Assembly (NCBI GenBank): GCA_003427395.1
Contig: BFEA01000381.1
Coordinates: forward strand, 545,995 to 598,065
Reading direction: 5' to 3'
Length of the DNA: 52,071 nt
Origin: Chara braunii
Taxonomy: Eukaryota > Streptophyta > Charophyceae > Charales > Characeae
Made by a program: the position numbers and the translations under genes. Positions 42,207 to 51,933 of this stretch are shown here, piece after piece. The number at the start of each line of letters is the position of its first letter. Position 1 is the stretch's first letter. The notes under the pieces are model-generated. The model made no database searches and was not told the DNA's origin. It saw only the letters and a list, made by a program, of their open reading frames with translations.

Positions 42207-42379
42207 TGGTCTGTATCTTTCCATGTTCTAGCGGAAGATTCACTGCCGGTATCCACCATTGATAGGGCCTTGCTCCACTACTCTCGAAATGTGCAAAACG
42301 AGAGTGAATCTTCCGCGAGAACATGAAAAGATACAGCGCCATGATTTTTGTCTTTTGTGCAATGGGATTACAGGGCCCC
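42207..42379 (-). mobile_element. TIR element of the GGGCCTCGC family plus an adjoining partial copy
   Basis: 42265-42379 is a minus-strand copy: gggccttgctccactactct, then the core aacgagagtgaatcttccg and acaaaagacaaaaat in reverse, with an eroded right end (GGGCCC). Next to it, 42208-42243 is the core of a second copy in plus orientation, so the two fold into a hairpin (tatctttccatgttctagcg with its partner at 42305-42337). Confidence 0.75.
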
Positions 42380-42423
42380 AAGGGGATACATGGTGCGACA
42401 CACGTGCGGAGGGCATGTGCGGC

Positions 42424-42427
<4 letters not shown>

Positions 42428-42466
<39 letters not shown>
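42428..42466. repeat. (GA)n microsatellite
   Basis: About 19 GA repeats. Confidence 0.95.
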
Positions 42467-42470
<4 letters not shown>

Positions 42471-44100
42471 TGGACACACACGAGAAGCAGCAGCTGAGTG
42501 AAGGTCCAGTCCGATTCAATGAACGAGTGAACAACTGAAGGAATGACCACCCGACCAGGGGCTAGGTCGGAGAGTTTTCCCGGCTTAGGCCTAGGCCGGA
42601 GTAACCCAGTACCGGACTGCGGTCAGGCCGACAGCCTGAAACAGGTACGGCCTCACTGCCGGGCCGAAAGGGTACCGCTACACGATCCTCAGACATGTAA
42701 ATGGATCAAGCGATACATCAACACGCTATCCGACGAAATAACGAAAACCCTAAGGAACGACGAAGAAACAATCATAAATGCGGAGCAAGCTCCGTGCAGA
42801 AAAGAGATGCAATGTAGACTAAGCCTCAACCTAATCTATACAACAATGTCTGGTTTGAGTCAGCCCCAAAAGCAGAAAAAACGTCTAACCTGTGTCGGAC
42901 AACAAAGAGAAAAATGTTTGACATGTATCGACCAAGAAAGAGGAAAATGTCTCCTAAGCCAATGTGGCTAAAAGCATAAGTCAACGCCTGAGCTGTAAAG
43001 GCTAAAGAGTAACTACATCAATATCCACACCGAAAAAGAATGTGGCACAATCTCACGTGCCCTGTACAAGTACACAATAGTCGAATAGAAGACAAAGATC
43101 TCAGTCGCATGGGAAAGGTAGGGATGGGTGGGAGGCGGTAAGTACAACTCTCATAGTAAACTCCAAGGGGGTAACCACACAACCGTATAAAACATCATCA
43201 GTCTTAGAGGGAGAATAACAACACGACACCAGGCTCAATGGAAACCACCAAACGGGCACCGCCAGCTGAAAGGAAAAAGGGGCACTCACACAAGGGAGCA
43301 CCCAAGCGAGCCTGGAAGGATAGGGGGGGCTATGTCGGCATAAACATATGGCCAAGGGCTGCGAGCAAAGAATAACGTACACTTCGGGGGAGGGCACGCA
43401 GCATAGGGTAAGGCAGAAGGGCGACAAACGAACACACCCACATGGTCAGGGAAAACAGGGGTCATCATGCGACAGGAGGGTAAACTCGAGGATGGTCAAT
43501 AGATGAGAATGATGGAAGCTCCATGGCCGAAAAAGTGAAGTAGTCCAACTGGTGAGTCTCCAGACTGAAGTCGAGTCGAAGTAGCCAATATGAAGTAGGA
43601 GTAGCGCAGAAACCGAGTCGAAGTCCGAAACACTGCGACACGTACTCTGGTACTGAAGAGAAGCAATGTGGTCGAAAGTCGAATGTAGAAGCCGAATGTA
43701 GAAGCCGAATGTAGACGTCGAAAAAGGGAGGTGCTGCATAACTGTCCAAGAATGGTAAAAGATAGAGAGCGTACCGGGGGTATAGATCAGTCACGACAGC
43801 GATAGGGAAGTCGATGGGTACGCGGAGGGCGAGAGGAATCAACTGCAACAACAGGCGGAACCACATCCACGGGGGAAGGAGGACCTGAGACAGGTAAAGG
43901 GGTCAAAAGCCTATTTTGGAATGGAGGGAAAGAAAGAGAAATGCCGCAGTATCGCAAGAAAGGAAAAACACGTCAATCAAGGATAAGGTATCCCCCGGCC
44001 CCTCCGCTGCTGCCACCACTTCCAGCCAGCAAGTCCACAATGCACCTAGTACCACGCATGGTCCATCAAACTGCCCGCCGGACTCAACACTGATGGACAT
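42467..44100. other. No gene recognised
   Basis: A 142-codon plus frame (42543-42971, two CX2C-like pairs TCVGQ/TCIDQ) and long minus frames (43866-43465, 43739-43446) are open. The minus frames are rich in Ser/Phe/Leu without a domain, possibly the 3' flank of the LINE fragment to the right. There is a short triple repeat of gaagccgaatgtag at 43683-43715. Confidence 0.4.
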
Positions 44101-45310
44101 TGACATACTGAAACCTGCTTTTGATTTGGAACTGATGGGACATAGAAAAAGTCCCGGTCTCAGCCAAACCTCTTCTTTTTTTCTTTTTTTTTTCCTTCTT
44201 ATTTTTTGCAAGAAAAGCCCTTGTGTAAGCCCTCTATCCCGGCGGTGGTAAGAAAACCGTCAGGATTGAGGGTTTCTCTGTTGGGCTGCTCCATCTATTG
44301 GTGGGGAGCAGTACCTGCTGGAAATGGGACCTGATGTGGGTGTAACTGATCTTGGCAGTCTACGGGAACAACTCAGAGACACTCTGGAATGGCTTATAGC
44401 CAATCTCAGAGTCGAACACCCCTCTTGGTCTGACTAAGCACTGGTTGGAATTCAAAATCGGCTTTGGCCTGTCATTGTCAACAGTGATGATCTTAAATCT
44501 CTCCACTCTCCTGAACCCACTGGGCCGGGTCTATTTGACCTTCCACAAAACATTCCCGTCTCCTTCCGAGTTCGAGATGTACCAGGTCCCCACCGGGTCC
44601 ACCCCCGTCGGTCCCAATATATCCAGCCATTCTGAAGGAATAGAGTTCACCACTCTCCAGTTTTCCTCCACTCTTTGGAGACCTCTAAGCTTCGTTCTTA
44701 CTTCACTTAGGGGCTTCCAACTAGTACCCAGACTGGTGAACCACAGATCTTCCAGCGTCACAATTCCCCGTTTGATCCAGGCTTGTCCAAAGGAGCCTCT
44801 TGACCCATCTGCCCACAACCTGTTGCCGGACTGATCTACGGTCGCTGCATTTTCAAATATCAGCTGGTCCAGCACTTCATCTCTTGTGGTAGGTGGCTTT
44901 TGGAAGTCAGGTGTGTGCTGCTTCCAGGCCTTCAAGTTGCGGATTGCGTTTCAGAACCCAGACTTGAGCTTCTTTTTTCTGAAGGACAGTATCAAAAAGA
45001 AGGCCCACACATCCTTAGTCCCCATTCGTTCATCAGAATCCTTTCCGCCAGTGTCATCCAGTGGTGCCAGGAACTCGCCTTAGCCCCTTTGGCGATCCAG
45101 CCCCTTCGTTGTGCCTGATTCTTGCGGGCTGGATCCACCAACCCCAGTCCCCCTTCCTCCCCCGGGAAGGTTAGAGTGTCGACGGCCACTTTGGAGATGA
45201 AACCTTCTCCCGACTGGGCCTGTGGTTTCCATATGAATTTTGCCACCAACCTCCTAATCGCTTTTACCACCCCAGCTGCCAGTTCCCCGGCTGTCAGATA
45301 CTTAACAACA
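44101..45310 (-). pseudogene. LINE C-terminal fragment (5' truncated)
   Basis: Minus frame 45310-44992 encodes YLTAGELAAGVVKAIRRL, VAKFIWKPQ, FISKVAVDTLTFPGEEGG and LGLVDPARKNQAQRRGW, the region just after the RT in non-LTR elements (W...PK..GGLG.). Frame 44935-44531 continues with DEVLDQLIFENAATVDQSG, WADGSRGSFGQAW and ITLEDLW. Farther down come RVERFKIITVDNDRPKP and SHFQQVLLPTNRWSSPTEKP (about 44300). The RT and endonuclease are missing. The 5' break faces the 5' side of the plus-strand LINE at 46640, so the two fragments are head to head. It is a different subfamily from the 23407-31201 element. Confidence 0.75.
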
Positions 45311-45862
45311 CACCTACCAAAGGAATTAAAAGAATAAAAGAATTAGCAAGAAAATCAAGAGATAATCATGGCGTCCTTGCAACAGATAACAGAACCCGGA
45401 AAGGGAACAATTTGCAGATCAGGGAAGGACTGTCTCACCTGTTCTTACCTCCAAAAGCGAAGCCCAAGGCAAAGCACAGTCTGAAACACCTCGCTCTTAC
45501 CCCCCAAAAAATTAAATGATCCCAAAAAAAAAAAAAAAAAAAAAAAACTCGTGTATGTCAAGACAACGAAGTAACGGGTGAGGTCCCCACCTGTCAAGTG
45601 GCAGGTACAGGGTATGTTCCCAGTTCTGGGACTGCTATTATCGGTCAGTCGAGCACAGTGAACGCTCTGCACTTGCCTATAATTGTCAATACCACAGAAA
45701 TATGCCATCGTTCAGGGGACACAGAACTATCAACAGAACTGCCAGATAGCTCTGTACGCCCCCGAGCCACTGACGTAGTAACTGACATAGTGCACGAAAT
45801 GTCTGGCCAGAACCCTTAGCATTCAGACAATAGCGCACCACAGTCTGAACCCGCGAGAAATT

Positions 45863-45865
<3 letters not shown>
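45311..45865. other. Spacer between LINE fragments, with poly(A)
   Basis: A run of about 23 A (45525-45547). No gene recognised. Confidence 0.5.
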
Positions 45866-45911
<46 letters not shown>

Positions 45912-45914
45912 NNN

Positions 45915-45963
<49 letters not shown>

Positions 45964-45974
45964 CACACACACAC
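45866..45974. repeat. (AC)n microsatellite with 3 N
   Basis: AC array interrupted by NNN at 45912-45914 and one AAAC. Confidence 0.95.
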
Positions 45975-47327
45975 AAAGGTATGCCCCCCACAGAATACCC
46001 ATTAAAAAATCTGGTATCCCATGTATCTTAGGCAAGCATTATGGTTGCCACTCAAGTTAAACCACAGATTACCAATGAGGCTACCAGGACTGTAAAGAGT
46101 ACTATAGAGGATCATGACTCCTCGTGGGCCAACCTGGCAATCCAAGGCAGTCAGAAGGCCTGTGTGGCAACCACCATCATGATGACTACCTCAACCATCA
46201 ACAGTCAGGATTTGTCGATCACCATCGCAGCCAAAACTGTCGAATTGAACCTCGGAACACCACAGACAGACTGTTCTGCCTCCCCTTCAACCAGACAACA
46301 AGCTCTCTACCTGCCTGGTAATGGGGATCAACAGACAACTTAAAAAAATAATCTCCCCGATCATTCCCCCGATCACGGGGGATAAAAAATTAATGTGTTT
46401 GACACAGCATACAGAGGCCAATAACAAAATTTTGTCCCTCATCGAATGGGATGATCAGCCCCCATAGCAGGACAAACATAGTAACCACGTGGTCATCCCA
46501 GACCACATCCTGCTTAACGAATCGACGGCAAGGACTGATATCCAATCATCAACTATAACTTCTGCACTTGTAGACAGATCAAACTCCAGATGATGAATCA
46601 ATCAAGCATTGATTTGACAGAGGACATGCCCAACCATCAACATGACGCTGAATTGAGCAAACAGAGCGGATCCCTCGGGATGCCTGCAATGAAATGACTT
46701 CTCTCATAGGCCCCCTGCAATTCAAAACTGATCAGCAAAATGATAAAATTGAAGTCAATGTTGGAAAATAACTCTGAAGTCAAATCTCTGTCTAAAACAG
46801 CTATAATCATCATACTGGTTAGATTCAAAGAAGGAGTGTGGGAGGTTGGTTTGTCAGAACCACCGCGAACCCTGCATGGAGACATAACCCTCCATGGTAT
46901 CAGTACCCCCTTCCTCTCCATGGCAAACCTAATAGGGGGGAAGGCGGGGGAGTCTCTTGTCAGATCTGAAACCCTGAAATGCATCAAGGATCTACTCCCA
47001 CAAGGGGGTAGGGCTACTCTTACACTAACATCAGAACCAGAGAGGATCACAGAGAGGGATATGTACTTCAGTTACAAACCAAAGCATCTGATAGATCTCA
47101 AGTGGTTTGAAACCTCCTCATTAAATTCAGATTCTGAAAATCAGAGCAAGTAAATTCTTGTCTCAAGCTGATGTAGCCACCGTCTCAATCAGACTCCTCA
47201 AATCTAAGAACCTACAGTCAGGGGGAGTCCTTGACCAAGAGCCGTGTGAAAACCTCTAAGCCCCTTCAGTCCCGACATGGACCCTGCCACTTAATAGATG
47301 GATCTGTCCTCTAAAAGACGTTAAGGA
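45975..47327 (+). pseudogene. LINE region upstream of the endonuclease
   Basis: Plus frame 46740-47153 encodes NNSEVKSLSKTAIIIILVRF, GVWEVGLSEPPRTLHGDIT and YKPKHLIDLKWFETSSL; shortly after, a shifted frame gives ADVATVSIRLL. The last two blocks align with the same position in the 23407-31201 LINE, which marks the pair as one family. Frame 46041-46343 (Thr/Ser-rich) may be ORF1 remnant. The function of the conserved LKWF block is unknown to me. Confidence 0.5.
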
Positions 47328-48060
47328 ATGAAAGGTATCAGGCTGGTTGACGTGCTTTATAACAAAGGCAAGAATTGGAAACTACTTGAAAGAGAATCAT
47401 TCCTGGGCCTTTGGTCAATGAACGGTAATGGTCTTGCCTCAGCCAAACAAAATAAGAAGCAGGCAATCTATGATCAATTGATGGGTGTGGATGATAATGA
47501 ATGACCTGATGTAATTTGCATTCAGGAAACCCACCTAATGAACAGAGACAACCACCACCACAGACATAAGGAGATATGGCCATATACAAGTTACAAGGCT
47601 TTCGCTCCGAGACCAGGTAGTGTTGGAGTAGCCATATGGATCCCACCAGACTCCAAGACAGAGGTAGAACACCGGGAAGCAGACAAACAAGATGGAAGAT
47701 GGGTTTTCATCCTTGCCGTGATAGAGCTAGAAATAGTCTGCAAAGTGTGTGTATATGGGCCCAAGTAGGCAGGGAAGAGACAAACGCTCATAGACTTCAT
47801 CACCCCAAACCTTCCTGTTGGGATCCCTGTCCTAGTAATCGCTAGTGACTTCAATGCAGCCCCAGACCGTCTCTTGGATTGGTGGAATATTCTTCATCCA
47901 TATGCCTATTATGTAGAAAAAGTTGAGCTCATCATTGCGAATCTGTGTAGTACTCTTAATCTTTTTTATTATTTTAGACGTCTCAACCCTAACCTGAAGA
48001 TATTCTCATGCATTAGAAAGTCAGACCCAAATGCAGAGAACAATGAGGGTGGGCGCTGCT
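47328..48060 (+). pseudogene. LINE endonuclease domain (APE type), well preserved, 3' truncated
   Basis: From ATG at 47328 one frame continues to about 48060 with only two nonsense codons (TGA 47502, TAG 47766). It shows LWSMNGNGLASAKQNKKQAI (Asn motif), VICIQETHLMN (Glu motif), SVGVAIWIPPDS, VIASDFNAAPDRLLDWW (Asp/Asn motif) and LNLFYYFRRLNP. The downstream R-x-D and S-D-H motifs and the whole RT are missing, because the sequence changes abruptly into a GC-rich minisatellite. Few lesions suggest that this copy is younger than the one at 25800. Confidence 0.85.
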
Positions 48061-48205
48061 GATAGAGGGCGCTGCTGGCGGGCGCTGCTGATGGCGGGTG
48101 CCTGCTGGCGGGCGCTGCCGATGGAGGGCGCTGCTGGCGGAAGCGCTGCTGCTGGTGGGAGCGGCTGCTGGCGGGCGCTTCTTCTGGCAGGCAGAAGGCG
48201 GGATG
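48048..48205. repeat. GC-rich minisatellite (GGCGCTGCTG-type)
   Basis: About ten imperfect 13-18-bp units of gggcgctgctggc/gatgg.ggg. It begins where the LINE endonuclease frame ends. Confidence 0.85.
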
Positions 48206-48767
48206 CTATTTTTGGCTATGAAGGGGGAGTGCTTGCTTTGTACTTTCCTCTAGCGGCACCACAGGCTGGTGCGCAGAGGGAAAGGGGGGTTTGTTTTCGT
48301 GAGGGAGCATACTTTCTTGACAAGGATGGTGGAATACTGTCCGTCATGCAGAATGGGTGCGATGGGGTTTTGTAGTCATCAATGCCAGGAGTACGTTCAT
48401 CATGCAGCACACGTATCTTCATCATTATCAATGGCAGCGCAGTAGCTTGTGGGGGGGGATGTAACTCATCAACAATCATCATCATCATCTATTCGGGCTG
48501 CTTGCTGGCGAGGGGAATAAGTGACTGAGAGGCATGGCTTTGTCTTCATGTATTCGCTGTGGAGGAAGTGCTGGCGATGGCGAGCGCAGGACCTGGAGGT
48601 GGTAAGAGTACCTCTTTGGTTGAAGTCCCATGATGGCAAGTACAGGCTGCGGGGTGAATGCAGGAGATAGCGAGCTTTCTACAGGAACAAAGCAGCAGCA
48701 AGGCAGCAGGGGTATCATTATCAAGATGGTTGTCATCATCAGCTTCATCATCATTATCTACATGCGC
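48206..48767. other. No gene recognised
   Basis: Includes (ATC)n-like tracts at 48471-48489 and 48732-48758. Confidence 0.5.
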
Positions 48768-48873
48768 ACACACACACATGCACACACACACATGCGCACA
48801 CATGCACACACACAGGCGCGCATACACACATGCACACACACACACGAACAGAGACACCCACCCACACATACAT

Positions 48874-48924
<51 letters not shown>

Positions 48925-48959
48925 TACACACACACAGGCATACATACACACACACAGAG

Positions 48960-49011
<52 letters not shown>
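48768..49011. repeat. Compound (AC)n and (TC)n microsatellites
   Basis: Interrupted AC/CA array 48768-48957, then (TC)n 48961-49011. Confidence 0.95.
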
Positions 49012-49013
<2 letters not shown>

Positions 49014-49097
49014 GCAGGTGGTGCAAAGAGAGAGACAGACACAGGGAGGGTGCACGTTCCTCCCAGTAGTGTGCATGTTTTTTATTTTTATTTTTTT

Positions 49098-49204
49098 CAT
49101 CCAATCAATCAATCAGTCAGTCAATCAATCATCTAATCAATCGATCAGTGAACAAGCAAACAACATACAAATCAGTCAATCAGTCAATCAGTCAATCATT
49201 CAAT
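49098..49204. repeat. (ATCA/GTCA)n tetranucleotide array
   Basis: Imperfect aatc and agtc units. Confidence 0.85.
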
Positions 49205-49434
49205 TATTTTTATTTCTTTATTTTGCTTTTCTTAATTTATTTTAATGTTTTTGTTTTTTTAATGTCAGAACAGATAAAAAAAAAGAAAACGAAAGAAGGG
49301 TTGCAGAGGACAAACTGCTCTACAACCCCTATTTTGTATTTTTATTTTTCTCTATTTTTTCTGTGTGCTAGGCACCTCTGTTCGGCCGTCGTGCATCATA
49401 TAATAAGCCCTCGATCAAAAACACACTTGAACAA
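49205..49434. other. T-rich flank of the mitochondrial-like insert
   Basis: Very AT-rich and without a frame. It may be nuclear or may already belong to the mitochondrial insert; I cannot place the left junction. Confidence 0.4.
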
Positions 49435-49737
49435 ATGACTGCAAAAATAGCGATCGTTATTAAATCTTTTGAAATTCAGAGAAAGACACGAGCTTTTAGA
49501 TTACCAAAAACACACGCGTTATATACCGTGCTACGATCACCTCATATTGATAAGAAGTCTAGAGAACAATTTGAAATGAAAATCCATAAACAATTAATTG
49601 TCATACAGACAGAAACAAAACAACTACGTTCAAAGTCGCATTATATGAAACTCCATGAGTTATTTGGCCTTCAATTGAAGGTAACTTTGTCTAATGAAAC
49701 CCGTTTGGAAAAGCAAAGCAAAAAAACTCAAAAATGA
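49435..49737 (+). CDS. rps10: Mitochondrial-type ribosomal protein S10 (uS10m), likely a nuclear mitochondrial insertion
   Basis: An unbroken 100-codon frame encodes [20 protein letters not shown], then [51 protein letters not shown] and [24 protein letters not shown] is the diagnostic core of plant-type mitochondrial rps10 (uS10, which sits in the head of the small ribosomal subunit). Length equals the liverwort/charophyte mitochondrial protein (about 100 residues), with no N-terminal targeting sequence. The next reading frame begins like rpl2, the neighbour of rps10 in the mitochondrial ribosomal cluster, so this is transferred mtDNA and not a functional nuclear copy with a presequence. The open frame implies a recent transfer or selection. 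Base composition is more AT-rich than the flanking elements. Confidence 0.85.
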   Translation: MTAKIAIVIKSFEIQRKTRAFRLPKTHALYTVLRSPHIDKKSREQFEMKIHKQLIVIQTETKQLRSKSHYMKLHELFGLQLKVTLSNETRLEKQSKKTQK

Positions 49738-49754
49738 TTCGGGAGCGAAGCTGT

Positions 49755-49830
49755 ATGAAAAACAGTTGCTGGAAAGGAAAACCACTCAAACAATTTTATA
49801 CGGCTATTCGTACAGCCGAACGACAAAACC
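49755..49830 (+). pseudogene. rpl2: Mitochondrial rpl2 5' fragment
   Basis: Seventeen bases after the rps10 stop, ATG opens MKNSCWKGKPLKQFYTAIRT, which resembles the N-terminus of plant mitochondrial ribosomal protein L2 (W/R-x-GK-x-LKQ-(F/L)T...). Similarity fades at about 49826 where a hAT fragment starts. Adjacency rps10-rpl2 is the ancestral mitochondrial order. A short match, so moderate confidence. Confidence 0.5.
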
Positions 49831-49837
49831 CCCATGC

Positions 49838-49957
49838 TTCGACAAAGGTGTGCAGGCCGGTAAGATGGTGGAGGCAGCTTACCCTCAGATCTTTCGTGTG
49901 GGCTGCACTGCGCATGCCCTCGATTTAGCACTCGAGGACATATACAGCCCCCTGTGA
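49838..49957 (+). pseudogene. hAT transposase fragment
   Basis: The frame encodes GVQAGKMVEAAYPQIFRVGC, then TAHALDLALEDIY, ending at TGA 49955. AGK..E..YP.I....C.AHALDL.LEDI is the conserved block right after DUF659 in hAT transposases, containing part of the catalytic core. It directly abuts the mitochondrial-like sequence, so the junction lies within about 15 bp of 49835. Confidence 0.75.
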
Positions 49958-49971
49958 TACCCCCCCCCCCC

Positions 49972-50030
49972 CAGGTGGCTCCAATCTATTGGTGGGGAGG
50001 AGCACCTGCCAGAAACTGGGCCCAACGTCC
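49972..50030 (-). mobile_element. Short LINE-tail-like fragment
   Basis: tccaatctattggtggggag, cacctgccagaaa and tgggcc match 44288-44335 (the tail of the minus-strand LINE) in the same orientation. Confidence 0.5.
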
Positions 50031-50032
50031 CT

Positions 50033-50240
50033 TAAACCACCAGTACTTGGCCCAGCTATCAGCCGCGGGCGATTCCCGTTAACGCCCCGGTAGTTGCGGG
50101 CTTCGGGGCATCGAACCGCAATGGCTGGAAGCGCCAGCCAAAATCAAAACGAAACAGTGCCCCGATGGCTCGGCAAAACTTGGCGCGCAGGGGGTATCCC
50201 AGCTCAGCATCAATAGCTGGGCCAAGTACTGGTGGTTTAA
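50033..50240. mobile_element. 208-bp hairpin element ending in TTAA
   Basis: The ends are 28-bp inverted repeats starting TTAAACCACCAGTACTTGG, with complementary end at 50240. TTAA is present at both termini, so it could be a TTAA target duplication (piggyBac-like) with ACCACCAG ends, or part of the TIR. No coding capacity. Confidence 0.7.
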
Positions 50241-50465
50241 CAAATAGTAACCAGAATTCAGTGCCCGGAAGCATAAAGGACTCGTGAGCATGAACATGAC
50301 TATTGCTGCCTGTACATTTCAAGCTGCAGGAGCGCCCCGCGCACCTGCTAGGCTCCGGGGGGAACAGACTAGATCGTAGTGGGCTCCAGGGGATGACCGA
50401 AGATGGATGCCCTTGCCCTCAATTCCCGCTGCCAATCTATCTAACATCCCTCCGGATAATCCCCC
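50241..50465. other. No feature recognised
   Basis: Unassigned GC-rich spacer. Confidence 0.5.
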
Positions 50466-50523
50466 CTTTTTGTTTGTTTGTTGTTTGTTTGTTTGTTTGT
50501 TTGTTTGTTTGTTTGTTTGTTTG
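50466..50523. repeat. (TTTG)n microsatellite
   Basis: About 14 TTTG units. Confidence 0.95.
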
Positions 50524-50549
50524 GTTCAGGGCGTGGCCGAGGCATTTCT

Positions 50550-50714
50550 GGGGCAAGTCCCACTAGCAGCATTGAGCTACCTCAACGCCTGAATCTGGAC
50601 GTGTTTGTGAAGACGTGCAGTTCAAGAAACTCAACACCATTTCTGCACATCTCCGCGAAAACGTCCAGATTCAGGCGTTGAGGTAGCTCAACGCTGCTAG
50701 TGGGACTTGGCCCC
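50550..50714. mobile_element. 165-bp hairpin element, GGGGCAAGTCCCACT ends
   Basis: Inverted ends of about 50 bp (GGGGCAAGTCCCACTAGCAG, then attgagctacctcaacgcct) with few mismatches. No target duplication is seen. Confidence 0.8.
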
Positions 50715-50717
50715 TAC

Positions 50718-50835
50718 TGTGGCCCAGCCACACGACAAGATGCTAATTTTTTTTTTTACTTTTTGCGTGGCTCAGCCCAGGAAAATTAAATAAATAAATA
50801 AATAAAAAAGCATCTTGTGCCATGGCCAGGCCACA
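50718..50835. mobile_element. 118-bp hairpin element
   Basis: tgtggcccagccacacgac, then aagatgc, pairs with gcatcttgtgccatggccag, then gccaca. The loop holds T-rich and (AAAT)n sequence. Confidence 0.7.
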
Positions 50836-51094
50836 TCCGGGACCATGTCCCACCAACTCTGTTGAACTAGGTCTACGGTCAGTTTTCGATGCTGTGTGGC
50901 TGTACACGACCACAGATGCACATCGTCCAAGTCATCTTTTTTTTTCCTTCTTTTTTTTTTTTGTCGTCCAAGTCATCTAGCAGCCCGTTTTGAATAGAAA
51001 AGGCAATTATAGTGACTATCGTTGCTTTTTCTTACAACAAAAAGCAGAAGTAAATCCTTTCTCTCCAACACTACTCCCCCTACCCTCTCCACTT
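50836..51094. other. No feature recognised
   Basis: T-rich runs at 50936-50963. Confidence 0.5.
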
Positions 51095-51095
51095 T

Positions 51096-51140
51096 CCGTT
51101 GAGCTAGCTGTCTCCCTTTTTTGAGACAGCCAGCTCAACG
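51096..51140. repeat. Short hairpin
   Basis: cgttgagctagctgtctc and gagacagccagctcaacg flank an 8-base T-rich loop. Confidence 0.85.
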
Positions 51141-51146
51141 ACCGTC

Positions 51147-51309
51147 GACAGTCTTGTTGCCCCAAGAGCCTTTTTTTTTTGGAGAAATTGTACAAGCCTC
51201 CTTCCTTTCGCCATTATTTTCATATGGGACTGTCTTGTTGCCCCAAAAGCCTTTTTTTTTGGAGAAATTGTACAAGCCTCCTTCCTTCGCCATTATTTTC
51301 ATATGGGAT
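51147..51309. repeat. Tandem duplication of about 80 bp
   Basis: gacagtcttgttgccccaag/gactgtcttgttgcccc, ggagaaattgtacaagcctc and gccattattttcatatggga occur twice, differing by a few bases. Confidence 0.92.
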
Positions 51310-51345
51310 TCTGGCAACTCTTCATTTTCGGCTGTGGACTCGCCA

Positions 51346-51444
51346 GGGGATAGGTCCCACTTACACGAATTAAGCAATATTGATGGTAGATAGCAGAGAT
51401 CAACGGCCAGAATCTCTTAATCTGTGCAAGTGGGACCTTGCCCC
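51346..51444. mobile_element. 99-bp hairpin element, GGGGCAAGGTCCCACTTG family
   Basis: ggggataggtcccacttaca pairs with tgcaagtgggaccttgcccc. Ends resemble those of the 50550 element. A further end (gcaagtgggaccatg) lies at 51587. Confidence 0.7.
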
Positions 51445-51864
51445 GGTATGCCACTCCAATTGTGAAAAAAGAGAAAGAAGAGCGAAGTGTATCCGCACGA
51501 ATGATAAATGCATTTCTCATTTTCAATTGAGAATTAAAATGAACAGTTTCAGCTGTCACACCATTGAGTTGCCTCAACTAAACCATGCAAGTGGGACCAT
51601 GTGCCTCAAATGGGACATGGTCCCCGAGACGCCTGGGCCATGCTATGAAAAAAAAAAAGAGGGGCTAGCTTCAGATGAGCCACAAAAATGACATACTGCA
51701 ATTATAACTCGTTTTTGCGACTCCCGCGTAGTTTCCCCAAAAGAGGAGTAACTTCAGTAGAAGCTAGAAAAACGACCCCGTGCCTGACTGAACTCAAGTT
51801 ACAGCCCGGTCCTCAGCTTGTGCCGCTCCCCACAAACAGATCGGAGCATTGTTAAAAAAAAAAA
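51445..51864. other. No gene recognised
   Basis: Contains a second imperfect hairpin end (gtgggaccatg/catggtcccc, 51590-51627). Confidence 0.5.
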
Positions 51865-51933
51865 CAAAAAAAAAAACACACAAACAAACAAACAAACAAA
51901 CAAACAAACAAACAAACAAACAAAACAAAACAC
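51865..51933. repeat. (AAAC)n microsatellite
   Basis: Poly(A) passing into about 12 CAAA units. Confidence 0.95.

Noticed and set aside
48630-49245. Long plus frames at 48630-49245
   Set aside because: Thr-His and Ser-Leu repeats from AC and TC microsatellites.
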